A stretch of DNA of 64,000 bases from Thauera aromatica_A (lineage in GTDB: Bacteria > Pseudomonadota > Gammaproteobacteria > Burkholderiales > Rhodocyclaceae): assembly GCF_023093595.1 (NCBI RefSeq), contig NZ_JALLIK010000105.1:83614-147613 (forward strand), given 5' to 3'. Within the stretch, counting starts at the first letter, position 1; the number at the start of each line of letters is the position of its first letter. The translations under genes were made by a program, and so were the position numbers. The notes beneath the pieces are model-generated. The model did no database searches and was not told where the DNA came from. It was given only the letters and a program-made list of their open reading frames with translations. Positions 33,113 through 44,040 of this stretch are shown in pieces.

Positions 33113-34137
33113 GGCGTATTCCCGTGCGGCAATTGAAAGTCGGCCAGCGCGGGCACCACTGCCGCATCAATCAGCCCTGCCTCGCGCAGGCTGCGTACGG
33201 CACGCGCGTACATGTCGGGATCGATGCGGCCGGCTGCATCCGGTGCCGCACCGTCTACAAAAATTGCCGCCAGCACCGTTTTAAGCATCCAGCGCTCGTG
33301 AGCGCGATTTGTCACCACTCCGGCTTTTTCCGCCAACTCGAGCACCGTATCGAGCGTCTCTTCGGGGTGCTGGCGCGCATACTCCCAGCCACGCAGCGTC
33401 GCCTGCGACAGCGCATGCGCTGCTTGGGGATGACGCGCCGCCCAGTCCGCTCGCGCATAGAGGCCATCCTCGGGCATGCCAAGGCCGAAGTCGCGCATAC
33501 GAAACACTGTCAGTCGGTCCGCATCGATGCCAGCGAGGTAGAGCCGGTTAAGCTCGTTGTACTCCATCGCCGCCGCCGCTACCACGCCGCGTTGTAAAAA
33601 CAGTTGCACCGAGCCGTATTGCGGTATCCGCACTGGTGATGCGCCGTGCTTGCGCAAAAAAGCCTCATACGCCAGCGAAAAACTCCCCTGCCACAAACTC
33701 ACCGGACGCCCGTTTAGATCTTCCGGCCGTTCGATCCCCATGTCTTTCCATGCCACCAAGGTGAGCAGCGAATGCTGAAAAAGCTGGGACAACTGCCTGA
33801 GCGACACTTGCGTCGCCGCCGTGTCCGCTGCACCGGCCTGTGCCGCCACAATCGCATCGGCCAGCATCAACGACCCGGCGTCGGCACTGCCGTCAGCCAG
33901 CATCGCCCGCGACGAACGCTCGATGTCGCCATGCAACAACGTAACGGCCAGCCCAGCTTCCCGGTAGAAGCCTTTCTTCTGTGCCATGTAATACCCGGCA
34001 AATTGGCTCTGCGGCTGCCATTGCAGGGCAAGCCGCACCGGCAATGTCGCCCACGCGGAGGAAGCGAACACTACTATCAGCAGAACGAACAGCGATACGC
34101 TTGGCGTGAGCAACAAGCGGGGAGAATGGAGCGACAT
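33109..34137 (-). CDS. NMT1/THI5-like periplasmic binding protein
   Basis: The 342-residue product has a signal peptide (1-30, ending SSAWA) and the SsuA/THI5-like pattern LALQWQPQSQFAGYYMAQKKGFYREAGLAVTLLHG, then GSADAGSLMLADAIVAA, as in pyrimidine- or sulfonate-binding proteins. No permease or ATPase genes accompany it. It is instead coupled (ATGA) to a Cache-HAMP-SpoIIE sensor, so it may present a ligand to that sensor rather than feed a transporter. I chose ATG 34137, which places the hydrophobic core correctly; an in-frame TTG at 34173 would add 12 residues. Neither has a strong ribosome site. It is the first gene of the ten-gene unit. Confidence 0.85.
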   Translation of the reverse strand: MSLHSPRLLLTPSVSLFVLLIVVFASSAWATLPVRLALQWQPQSQFAGYYMAQKKGFYREAGLAVTLLHGDIERSSRAMLADGSADAGSLMLADAIVAAQAGAADTAATQVSLRQLSQLFQHSLLTLVAWKDMGIERPEDLNGRPVSLWQGSFSLAYEAFLRKHGASPVRIPQYGSVQLFLQRGVVAAAAMEYNELNRLYLAGIDADRLTVFRMRDFGLGMPEDGLYARADWAARHPQAAHALSQATLRGWEYARQHPEETLDTVLELAEKAGVVTNRAHERWMLKTVLAAIFVDGAAPDAAGRIDPDMYARAVRSLREAGLIDAAVVPALADFQLPHGNTP

Positions 34138-34312
34138 GGGAGTGACGTCATCGGGAACGTTGATCAGGATCAATTAGAGCAAGGATCGGCGAAGGTCAAG
34201 GGTTCCGAAGGACAGACTCGGTGGACACCAGGAGACCCCGCTGTCCGTTGGGGCAACCTTGGGACAATGCGCACGCGATTTTCTCCAACTCGACGTGAAT
34301 CGCCGCTGCAAA

Positions 34313-34351
34313 GCAAAACGCCCAAGTGACGGAATCACTTGGGCGTTTTGC
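34313..34351. terminator. Strong bidirectional hairpin between tRNA-Pro and the binding-protein gene
   Basis: Perfect 17-base arms (GCAAAACGCCCAAGTGA and its complement) enclose a five-base loop. Because the arms end in AAAACG and CGTTTT, T-runs follow the GC core on either strand. It lies ten bases after the tRNA-Pro 3' end and should stop its transcript before the low-GC gene unit. Confidence 0.85.
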
Positions 34352-34360
34352 TTGAATTGG

Positions 34361-34437
34361 TGGTCGGGGAAAGAGGATTCGAACCTCCGGCCCCTGCGTC
34401 CCGAACGCAGTGCTCTACCAGGCTGAGCTATTCCCCG
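34361..34437 (-). tRNA. tRNA-Pro (anticodon CGG)
   Basis: The 77-base minus-strand sequence folds as a complete tRNA with 5' CGGGGAA pairing to TTCCCCG, D-arm AGCTCAGCCTGGTAGAGC, anticodon loop TTCGGGA (CGG) and T-arm GGAGGTTCGAATCCTC. A CCA end is encoded. It matches bacterial tRNA-Pro(CGG). It lies 48 bases after ispB on the same strand and directly flanks the right edge of the low-GC unit. Confidence 0.97.
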
Positions 34438-34479
34438 ACGTTGTCCTGCAGACCATCTTCTGCTCCGCGAGAGCCGACT

Positions 34480-34508
34480 ACTATATCAGTGATTTCTCGC
34501 AACTGCAA
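34480..34508 (-). promoter_or_regulatory. Candidate tRNA-Pro promoter
   Basis: On the minus strand TTGCAG (34503-34508) and TATAGT (34480-34485) are separated by 17 bases. The -35 box lies inside the last codons of ispB. The predicted start leaves a leader of about 35 bases before the tRNA. Confidence 0.5.
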
Positions 34509-35511
34509 AGTCCGATAATTGTAGCAGCGCATCCTTGAAAATGGAAGGGGGCAAGGTGGAAATCGCCTCGATCGCGAGTCGGGCTTCGGCTTGTGCGTAA
34601 CGGCGGGTCTCCTCGAGCGCACCGGTGGCCCGAATCGCGCCGAGTACCGCGGCGAAATCGTCGCGACCGCCGTGCTCGATGGCGTTGCGCACCAGGGCGG
34701 CCTGCTCCGGCGTACCGCGCTGCATGACGTGGATCAGGGGCAAGGTGGGCTTGCCTTCGGCGAGGTCGTCGCCGAGGTGCTTGCCGGTATCGGCTTCGTC
34801 GGCGGAATAGTCGAGCACGTCGTCGATGAGCTGGAAAGCGGTGCCCAAGTGGGTGCCGAAAGCGGCGAGGCGCTCTTCCTGCTCTGCGCTCGCTCCCCCC
34901 AGAATGCCGCCCAGGCGCGCCGCGGCTTCGAACAGCTTGGCAGTCTTGTAGCGGATCACGCGCAGGTAATCGTCGACGACGACGTCGGCGTTATGGCAGT
35001 TGAGCAGTTGCAGCACTTCGCCTTCGGCAATGACGTTGGTTGCATCGGAAAGGACGCGCATCACGCGCATGTCTTCGACCCCGACCATCATCTGGAAGGC
35101 GCGCGAATAGAGGAAATCGCCGACCAGCACCGAAGCGGCGTTGCCGAACAAGGCGTTCGCAGTCTTGTTGCCACGGCGCAGTTCGGATTCGTCGACGACA
35201 TCGTCGTGCAGCAGGGTCGCGGTATGGATGAACTCGACCACCGCCGCCAGTTCATGGTGCCGCGTGCCCCGGTAACCCATGGCTCCGGCAGTGAACAGCA
35301 CCAGCGCCGGGCGTAGACGCTTTCCGCCGCTGTGGATGATGTACTCCGCCACCTGGCGGATCAGGACCACGTCCGAATAGAGACGGTTACGGATGACCGC
35401 ATCCACCGCCTGCATGTCGGCGGCGATCGGCGCGAAAAGCTGCTTGGCGGACAAGGCGGGCACGCTCGCGGAAAAAGCGGAATGGTAGGTGTCGCGCGCG
35501 CGCGGCGTCAA
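34486..35511 (-). CDS. ispB: Octaprenyl diphosphate synthase (ubiquinone side-chain)
   Basis: This long-chain trans-prenyltransferase makes the isoprenoid tail of ubiquinone. Both aspartate-rich motifs are present: LLHDDVVDESELRRG and LIDDVLDYSADE, together with GGKRLRPALVL and the KTAKLFEAAARLG stretch. Up to 341 codons are open from TTG 35511; homologues usually begin near SAKQLFAPIAADM, so TTG 35454 (322 residues) or GTG 35463 are also possible. No site shows a clear ribosome-binding sequence. It is followed by tRNA-Pro and preceded, 40 bases upstream, by the stop of a binding-protein gene. Confidence 0.95.
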   Translation of the reverse strand: MTPRARDTYHSAFSASVPALSAKQLFAPIAADMQAVDAVIRNRLYSDVVLIRQVAEYIIHSGGKRLRPALVLFTAGAMGYRGTRHHELAAVVEFIHTATLLHDDVVDESELRRGNKTANALFGNAASVLVGDFLYSRAFQMMVGVEDMRVMRVLSDATNVIAEGEVLQLLNCHNADVVVDDYLRVIRYKTAKLFEAAARLGGILGGASAEQEERLAAFGTHLGTAFQLIDDVLDYSADEADTGKHLGDDLAEGKPTLPLIHVMQRGTPEQAALVRNAIEHGGRDDFAAVLGAIRATGALEETRRYAQAEARLAIEAISTLPPSIFKDALLQLSDFAVARNH

Positions 35512-35551
35512 GCGGCGGGAGCTTTGCGGCGAAGGCGGGCGTGAAACATGC

Positions 35552-36814
35552 TCAGCCGCCGTTGCGCGCGCGCATCACGGCGTTGTCGAGCGCTTCCTTG
35601 GCGGCCTTCTCGTCGGCCCACACCCCGGCCAGTTCCTCGTCGAGGATGCGCCGCACCTTCTGACGCTCGACCACGGGCTGGGCCGAAGACTGCGGCGTCG
35701 CCGGCTTGTGGGTGAGCTGGTCCACCGCCACGCGCACGTTCTCGAGGTCGTTGCCGAGCAGTTCGCTGCGCGAAGCCAGCAGGCCGGCGCGATTGAGCGG
35801 CAGGTAGCCCGTTTCACGCTGCCAGGCGACCTGATTCTCGGGTTGCAGCCAGAACGCGACGAAGCGCGCCACCGCCTTGTACTCCTGGGGCTTCTTGCCG
35901 GCCGCGGCCCACAGCGCGGGACCGTCGGCGACGGTGTTCTGCGGCGCCCCGGGAAAATCCTCGTAGTACGGCAGGCGCGAAACGCCGATATCGAGCTTGC
36001 CGGTGCGGCGGAAATCCACCCAGCTCGCCGAGGGTGCCGCGATCACGGCGCAGTCGCCGCTGGCGAAGCGCTGCTCGGCTTCGGCCTGGTGGCCGAAGAC
36101 GTGCAGGTAGCGCGCCCGTGTCCAGCTCGCCATCATCGCCACGTGCTTGACCTGGAACATGCCGTTGAAGCTGGGCACGGGGGTTTTTCCGGCGACCGCG
36201 GCCACCGGCGCGTTATGCCAGGCGCTGAGGTTTTCCACCATCACGCGACCGGGTTCGGACACGGTGTACGGGCAGGTGTGCCCGGTATCGGCCAGACGCC
36301 CCAGGGTTTCCTGCAGTTCGAACCAGGTATCGACCCGGGTCGTGTCCGGATTCATGCCGGCACGGCGCAGCGCATCCCGATTGAGAAACAGCACCGGCGT
36401 GGACAGCCCGATCGGCAGGGCCAGCAAGCGCCCCTGGGTATCGACCGGAGTCCGCGTCATCATCGCCGGCGGGCGCAGGGTCTGCAGCGCCACTCCGCTT
36501 TCGCGCATCAGCGCATGCAGCGGCTTGAAACGCGGCTTGCCGGCGACGAAATCGTCTTCATCGTCGCCTTCGAGGATCAGCAGGTGCGGCGCGGCGCGGC
36601 GCCAGTCGGCTTGCGACAGGACGACGCGCACCTCCTTGGACTGGGCATTGAAACGCTCGACCAGACCGGCAAGAGCCGCCGCCCTAGTATCCGGCAGGCG
36701 GTGGAACAGTTCGATCTGCTGCGGCGGCGCGGCCGCGAGCGCGGGCAGCTGCACAGCCGCGGCAGCGCAGCCGAAAAAAACGCTGAACAGAAGTTTCAAC
36801 CGCGTTGTATTCAT
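35552..36814 (-). CDS. Extracellular (UgpB/MalE-like) solute-binding protein
   Basis: The 420-residue protein has a signal peptide (1-28, ending PALAAA) and the family 1 solute-binding pattern: IELFHRLPDTRAAALAGLVERFN at the start of the mature chain, then a GLSTPVLFLNRDALRRAGM segment and FVAFWLQPENQVAWQRETGYLPL near the C-terminus. UgpB-type proteins of this kind bind glycerol-3-phosphate or sugars. No cognate permease or ATPase genes are adjacent, so it is an orphan binding protein or its partners lie elsewhere. ATG 36814 gives a proper signal peptide; codons upstream in frame are unlikely. It may be co-transcribed with ispB. Confidence 0.9.
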   Translation of the reverse strand: MNTTRLKLLFSVFFGCAAAAVQLPALAAAPPQQIELFHRLPDTRAAALAGLVERFNAQSKEVRVVLSQADWRRAAPHLLILEGDDEDDFVAGKPRFKPLHALMRESGVALQTLRPPAMMTRTPVDTQGRLLALPIGLSTPVLFLNRDALRRAGMNPDTTRVDTWFELQETLGRLADTGHTCPYTVSEPGRVMVENLSAWHNAPVAAVAGKTPVPSFNGMFQVKHVAMMASWTRARYLHVFGHQAEAEQRFASGDCAVIAAPSASWVDFRRTGKLDIGVSRLPYYEDFPGAPQNTVADGPALWAAAGKKPQEYKAVARFVAFWLQPENQVAWQRETGYLPLNRAGLLASRSELLGNDLENVRVAVDQLTHKPATPQSSAQPVVERQKVRRILDEELAGVWADEKAAKEALDNAVMRARNGG

Positions 36815-36939
36815 GGGCTCGGCACGTATCGGCAAGGACCGGGGCGACGACCCCGGAAGCGGCGGAATTATAGTCGTGCCGGCGTCGCCCCGCGGACCAC
36901 AGTTGTAACACGGCCGCGGGGAACGCGAGACGCTGCCGT

Positions 36940-37992
36940 TCAGGGCGCGGGATTGGTATGGAGCTGGTGGACGGCCTCGATTTCCCGGCACAATTCCTCG
37001 TCCGCCACGACCTCCCAGGCGTCAAGGTTTTCCGCGAGCTGGGCCATGGTCGTCGCGCCGACGATGGTGCTGGTCACGAACCAGCGTGAATAGACGAAGG
37101 CCAGCGCCAGCGCCGCCGGACTGAGTCCGCGGCGGCGCGCGAGTTCGACATAGGCGCGCACCGCCGGCAGCACGCCGGGCTTGGTGTAGCGTACGCCGAA
37201 GCGCTCGAACAGCGTGATCCGCCCGTGCGCGGCCGGATCGGCCAGATACTTGCCCGACAGGTGGCCGAAGGCCAGCGGCGAGTACGCCAGCATCCCCACC
37301 TTCTCGCGGTAGGTGATTTCGCTCAAGCCGTATTCGTAGACGCGGTTGAGCAGGCTGTACGAATTCTGTACCGTCGCCACCCGCGGCAGGCCCGATTCGC
37401 GCGCCACGCGCAGGAACTCCATCACTCCCCAAGGCTGCTCGTTCGACAACCCGATCTGCCTGACCTTGCCTTCTTCGACGAGCTCGGCGAGGACCTCGAG
37501 CTGAACCCGGATCGGCGTGCATGCGCGCTCGCGGGCGGGATCGAAGCTGCCCTGGCCGAACAGCGGCTGGTTGCGCTCGGGCCAGTGCAGCTGATAGAGA
37601 TCGATGTAGTCGGTGCGCAACCGGCGCAAACTGCCTTCGACCGCGGCGCGGATGTTGGCGCGATCGAGTGCGGGCGGCCCGCTGCGGATCCAGTCCAGGC
37701 TGCGCGCCGGGCCGGTCACCTTGGTGGCGACGACGAGCTTGTCGCGCGGCTTGCGCGCGAGCCAGTTGCCGACGATCGACTCGGTGGCGCCGCAGGTTTC
37801 GGCGCGGGCCGGGACCGGGTACATCTCGGCGGTATCGATGAAGTTGATCCCGCGCTCGAAAGCATGGTCGAGCAGACGGTGGGCCTCGGCCTCACCGGCT
37901 TGCTCGCCGAAAGTCATCGTCCCCAGGCAGATCGCCGACACCTGCGGCCCCGCTTCACCGAGCGGACGGTACTGCATTTCACGCTTGTTCAT
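36940..37992 (-). CDS. NADP-dependent aldo/keto reductase (Tas-like)
   Basis: The 350-residue cytoplasmic enzyme belongs to the aldo/keto reductase family, Tas subgroup. It shows ICLGTMTFGEQ, the catalytic tetrad region FIDTAEMYPVP (Asp and Tyr), VVATKVTG (Lys) and LYQLHWPERNQP (His), plus GLSNEQPWG and the NADP-binding tail TSTIVGATTMAQL. Tas-like enzymes act on small aldehydes and ketones. ATG 37992 follows AGGAGAG. A 125-base gap containing a CCGGGG/CCCCGG hairpin (36839-36856) separates it from the binding-protein gene. It is divergent from rlmM. Confidence 0.92.
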   Translation of the reverse strand: MNKREMQYRPLGEAGPQVSAICLGTMTFGEQAGEAEAHRLLDHAFERGINFIDTAEMYPVPARAETCGATESIVGNWLARKPRDKLVVATKVTGPARSLDWIRSGPPALDRANIRAAVEGSLRRLRTDYIDLYQLHWPERNQPLFGQGSFDPARERACTPIRVQLEVLAELVEEGKVRQIGLSNEQPWGVMEFLRVARESGLPRVATVQNSYSLLNRVYEYGLSEITYREKVGMLAYSPLAFGHLSGKYLADPAAHGRITLFERFGVRYTKPGVLPAVRAYVELARRRGLSPAALALAFVYSRWFVTSTIVGATTMAQLAENLDAWEVVADEELCREIEAVHQLHTNPAP

Positions 37993-38192
37993 GTGCTCTC
38001 CTGTTGTCGATCGATCGGCTGCAGCCCGCCGCCGGCCTGTTATGCGGCCGTTACGGCATGTCCCGGCGAAACGACCCGGAACACCGGCGTACTCGCCAGC
38101 TCTCGCGAGGCGGCTTATCATCCCGGCTTCCGGCCCGTCGCATCCCGACCGAAGGCCCAATCATACTTCAGCGCCTGCGCGCGCTCGCCCCG

Positions 38193-39287
38193 ATGAACCA
38201 GCACACTCCCGCCGCCGGCCTGCACTGCGCCGGCCTGATCGGCTATTGCCGCGCCGGCTTCGAAAAGGAACTGGCCGCCGAACTCGACGATTTCGCCGCC
38301 GACGCCGGCCTCATCGGCCACCTCCACGCCGAGCCGAACACCGGCTTCGCGCTGTTCGAAACCTTCGAGCCGACCCCGCTCGGCGCTTTCGGCCAGGCCA
38401 CCGACTGGCGCCGCGCCACCTTCGCCCGCCAGCTGCTGCCCTGGTTCGGCCGCATCGACGAGCTGCCCGAGCGCGACCGCGCCACCCCCATCGTCGCCGC
38501 GGTGAAAGCCTGCGGCCAGCGCTTTTCCGGCGTCATCCTGGAAACGCCGGACACCGACGAGGCCAAGCAGCGTTCGGGTTTTTGCAAGCGCTTCACCGAG
38601 CCGCTGACCAAGGCCCTGGAGAAGGCCGGCTGCCTGCGCACCAGCCGCACCGGGCTGCCGGTGCTGCATGTCGTATTCACCGACGCCGCCACCGCCTGGC
38701 TCGCCGCCGGCCAGCCGGGGCAGTGCGCACCGTGGCCGATGGGCATCCCCCGCCTGCGCATGCCGTCGAACGCCCCCAGCCGGTCCACGATGAAGCTCGC
38801 CGAAGCGTTCATGACCCTGCTCGACGACGGCGAGCGCGACACGATCCTGCGCGCCGGCCAGCGCGCCGTCGACCTCGGCGCCGCCCCCGGCGGCTGGACC
38901 TGGCAGCTGGTCGGCCGCGGTCTGCGCGTCACCGCGATCGACAACGGCCCGCTGCGCGACAGCGTGATGGCGACCGAGATGGTCGAACACCTGCGCGCCG
39001 ACGGCTTCACCTGGCGACCCCAGCGGCCGGTGGACTGGATGGTGTGCGACATGGTCGAGCAGCCCTCGCGGATCGCCTCGCTGATGGCCGAATGGATCGC
39101 CACCGGGCGCTGCCGCTACACCATCTTCAACCTCAAGCTGCCGATGAAGCGCCGGCGCGAAGCGGTCGAGCAATGCCGCGAACTGATCCGCAAGCGCCTG
39201 GCCAGCGTCGGCCCCTTCGATCTACGCATCAAGCAGCTCTACCACGACCGCGAGGAAGTCACCGCCTTCCTCACCCTCAAGCGTTAG
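38193..39287 (+). CDS. rlmM: 23S rRNA (cytidine-2498 2'-O)-methyltransferase
   Basis: RlmM methylates the ribose of C2498 in 23S rRNA. The 364-residue protein has the N-terminal THUMP-like region with GLIGYCRAGFEKELAAEL, the K-R-F-x-E-P and RMPSNAPSRSTMKLAEA linker, and the SAM-binding AVDLGAAPGGWTWQL near 230. The family continues with DWMVCDMVEQP and the catalytic lysine segment IFNLKLPMK. Length and motifs match the family throughout. ATG 38193 is supported by the conserved beginning; upstream in-frame codons belong to the intergenic region shared with the divergent aldo/keto reductase. Confidence 0.96.
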   Translation: MNQHTPAAGLHCAGLIGYCRAGFEKELAAELDDFAADAGLIGHLHAEPNTGFALFETFEPTPLGAFGQATDWRRATFARQLLPWFGRIDELPERDRATPIVAAVKACGQRFSGVILETPDTDEAKQRSGFCKRFTEPLTKALEKAGCLRTSRTGLPVLHVVFTDAATAWLAAGQPGQCAPWPMGIPRLRMPSNAPSRSTMKLAEAFMTLLDDGERDTILRAGQRAVDLGAAPGGWTWQLVGRGLRVTAIDNGPLRDSVMATEMVEHLRADGFTWRPQRPVDWMVCDMVEQPSRIASLMAEWIATGRCRYTIFNLKLPMKRRREAVEQCRELIRKRLASVGPFDLRIKQLYHDREEVTAFLTLKR

Positions 39288-39356
39288 CCGGCGGCCGCCC
39301 CGCTGGCGCCGCGCCCTCACCGAACCCTCTGACCCGGAACGGTTTTGTGCGCCGTG

Positions 39357-39362
39357 TATAAT
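39357..39362 (+). promoter_or_regulatory. Candidate -10 element for rhlE
   Basis: TATAAT occurs 57 bases before the rhlE start in an otherwise GC-rich 131-base gap. No good -35 hexamer lies at the proper spacing, so activity is uncertain. Confidence 0.35.
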
Positions 39363-39418
39363 CCGCCATTTCGCAATCTGGACGGCCGCGCCCGAGCCGC
39401 CCCCAACCGAAGGCACCC

Positions 39419-40885
<1,467 letters not shown>

Positions 40886-40906
40886 GCCCGCCGGCGCCGA
40901 CGGCAT

Positions 40907-40947
40907 CGGGCGGCAAGCCCGGCCACGAAAGCCGGGCTTGCCGCCCG
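40907..40947. terminator. Convergent terminator hairpin between rhlE and pntB
   Basis: Perfect 17-base arms (CGGGCGGCAAGCCCGGC and complement) flank a seven-base loop 21 bases after the rhlE stop. The stem is very stable but has no T-tract on either side. Its symmetry and place between converging genes support use in both directions. Confidence 0.7.
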
Positions 40948-40990
40948 AGGTCCGATGCGGCCGCACTCCTCCCGGAGCGCGGCCGCCGGG

Positions 40991-42366
<1,376 letters not shown>

Positions 42367-42370
<4 letters not shown>

Positions 42371-42672
42371 TGCGCGCCTCCTTGCTTGCGGCCGCCGGCC
42401 TTGAACATGCCCAGCATCCGTTCGGTGACGATGTAACCGCCGGCGGCGTTGGCCGCGCCCAGGAATACGGCGACGAAACCGACTGCCAGTTGCACCGGGT
42501 CCTCCGGATCGGCATGGCCGAGCGCGACCATCGCCCCGATCAGGACCACGCCGTGCACGAAGTTCGAGCCCGACATCAGCGGCGTATGCAGGATCACCGG
42601 CACGCGCGAAATCACCTCGTACCCGGTGAATGCGGCCAGCATGAAAATGTACAGTGCGGTGAAGCCATCCAT
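42367..42672 (-). CDS. pntAB: NAD(P) transhydrogenase subunit alpha-2 (membrane part)
   Basis: The 101-residue protein forms the membrane section that in E. coli is fused to the end of PntA: helices at about 5-25, 32-52 and 60-85, with VISRVPVILHTPLMSGSNFVHGVVLIGAM as the signature. ATG 42672 follows a strong AAGGAGG. It lies 14 bases after the alpha-1 stop and overlaps pntB. Such splitting of the alpha subunit into two chains is common in Alpha- and Betaproteobacteria. Confidence 0.95.
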
Positions 42673-42686
42673 GGCTGAATCCTCCT

Positions 42687-43811
42687 TTACAGACCGAGCG
42701 CCTGCTTCACCCCGGGGTGGCGGATTTCGCCCGCGTGGGTGAGGCAGCTGCCGGAAATCACTTCGTCTTCCCAGTCGAGCGCCAGCGCGCCGTCGCGGAT
42801 GAAGGGCGAAATGAAGTTGAACAGGTTTTTGGCGAGCATCTCCGAAGCGTGCACCGGCATGCGGCTGGGAATGTTGGTGGGGCCGATCACGAGTACGTCG
42901 TTGATCCACACCTTGTCGCCGGCCACCGTGCCTTCGACGTTGCCGCCGGTGTCAGCCGCCATATCGACGACCACCGCGCCGGGTTTCATGCGCGCGATCA
43001 TGTCCGCGCCGATGATGCGCGGCGCCGGCCGCCCGGGCAGCGCCGCGGTGGTGATCAGGGCATCGCACTGCGCCACCGCCCTGGACAGGCGTTCGGCCTG
43101 CTTCGCTTTCTCCTCGTCGGTCAATTCCCGTGCATAGCCGCCGCTGCCCGCGGCCGCCACGCCGGTGTCGACGAACTTGGCGCCGAGCGATTCGACCTGC
43201 TCGCGCGTTTCCGGACGCACGTCGTAGGCCTCGACCATCGCCCCGATCCGGCGCGCGGTGGCGATCGCTTGCAGGCCGGCGACGCCGGCGCCGATCACCA
43301 GCACCTTGGCCGGACGGATGGTGCCTGCGGCGTAGGTCAGCATCGGGAAGAACTTCGGGCTGTGGTCGGCGGCGATCAGCGCGCATTCATAGCCCGCCAC
43401 CGCGCCCTGGCTGGAGAGCACGTCCATGCTCTGCGCCCGCGAAATGCGCGGCAGCAGTTCGAGCGCGAACGCGGTGACCTGGCGTTCGGCGAGCTGGCGC
43501 GCGCGCTCGGCGCTCGCCCAGGGCTGCAGCAGGCCGAGCAGCACGCTGCCCGGCTTGAGCGCGGCGAGCGTGGCGGGCGCGGGCGGCTGCACGCAGAACA
43601 CCACGTCGGCCTCGGCGCAGACCTCGTCGGCGCGGTCGACCAGCGTCACCTCGGCAAAGTCGGCATCGCGGAAGTGCGCAGGCAGGCCCGCGCCCTTCTG
43701 CATCACCACCCGGGCGCCAAGGCCCTGATACTTCTTGACCACATCCGGCACGACGGACAGGCGTCGCTCGCCGGGGTGGGTTTCCACCAGCACTCCGATG
43801 ACCAGGGGCAT
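42687..43811 (-). CDS. pntAA: NAD(P) transhydrogenase subunit alpha-1 (NAD-binding)
   Basis: The 374-residue soluble dI subunit binds NAD(H). It resembles alanine dehydrogenase and shows VETHPGERRLSVVPDVV at the start, LLPRISRAQSMDVLSSQGAVAGY, VLVIGAGVAGLQAIATARRIGA (dinucleotide fold) and RPAPRIIGADMIARMKPGAVVVDMAADTGGN. I place the start at ATG 43811, because AGGAGG ends just before the other ATG at 43817 and gives proper six-base spacing only to the later one. It is the first gene of pntAA-pntAB-pntB, with a 229-base upstream gap that should contain the promoter. Confidence 0.96.
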   Translation of the reverse strand: MPLVIGVLVETHPGERRLSVVPDVVKKYQGLGARVVMQKGAGLPAHFRDADFAEVTLVDRADEVCAEADVVFCVQPPAPATLAALKPGSVLLGLLQPWASAERARQLAERQVTAFALELLPRISRAQSMDVLSSQGAVAGYECALIAADHSPKFFPMLTYAAGTIRPAKVLVIGAGVAGLQAIATARRIGAMVEAYDVRPETREQVESLGAKFVDTGVAAAGSGGYARELTDEEKAKQAERLSRAVAQCDALITTAALPGRPAPRIIGADMIARMKPGAVVVDMAADTGGNVEGTVAGDKVWINDVLVIGPTNIPSRMPVHASEMLAKNLFNFISPFIRDGALALDWEDEVISGSCLTHAGEIRHPGVKQALGL

Positions 43812-44040
43812 GGACATCCTCCTCGCTCAAAAACGGCATCAAACCGGGTCGAAAGGCCGCGGCCCGGGGAACCGGGAAGCGGCAACGCCGCGCCGAAGGC
43901 CTTTGCAGCGGCATTCGAATCCGCTATTGGGCTCATCTTACCGGCATCCGCCGGCGGCGCAACCCGGCGCATCGGCGGGCAAATCGGCAGCGGGCGGATC
44001 GACCCGGACGGGATCGGCGCGGCAGTTGCGCCCCCCGCGC

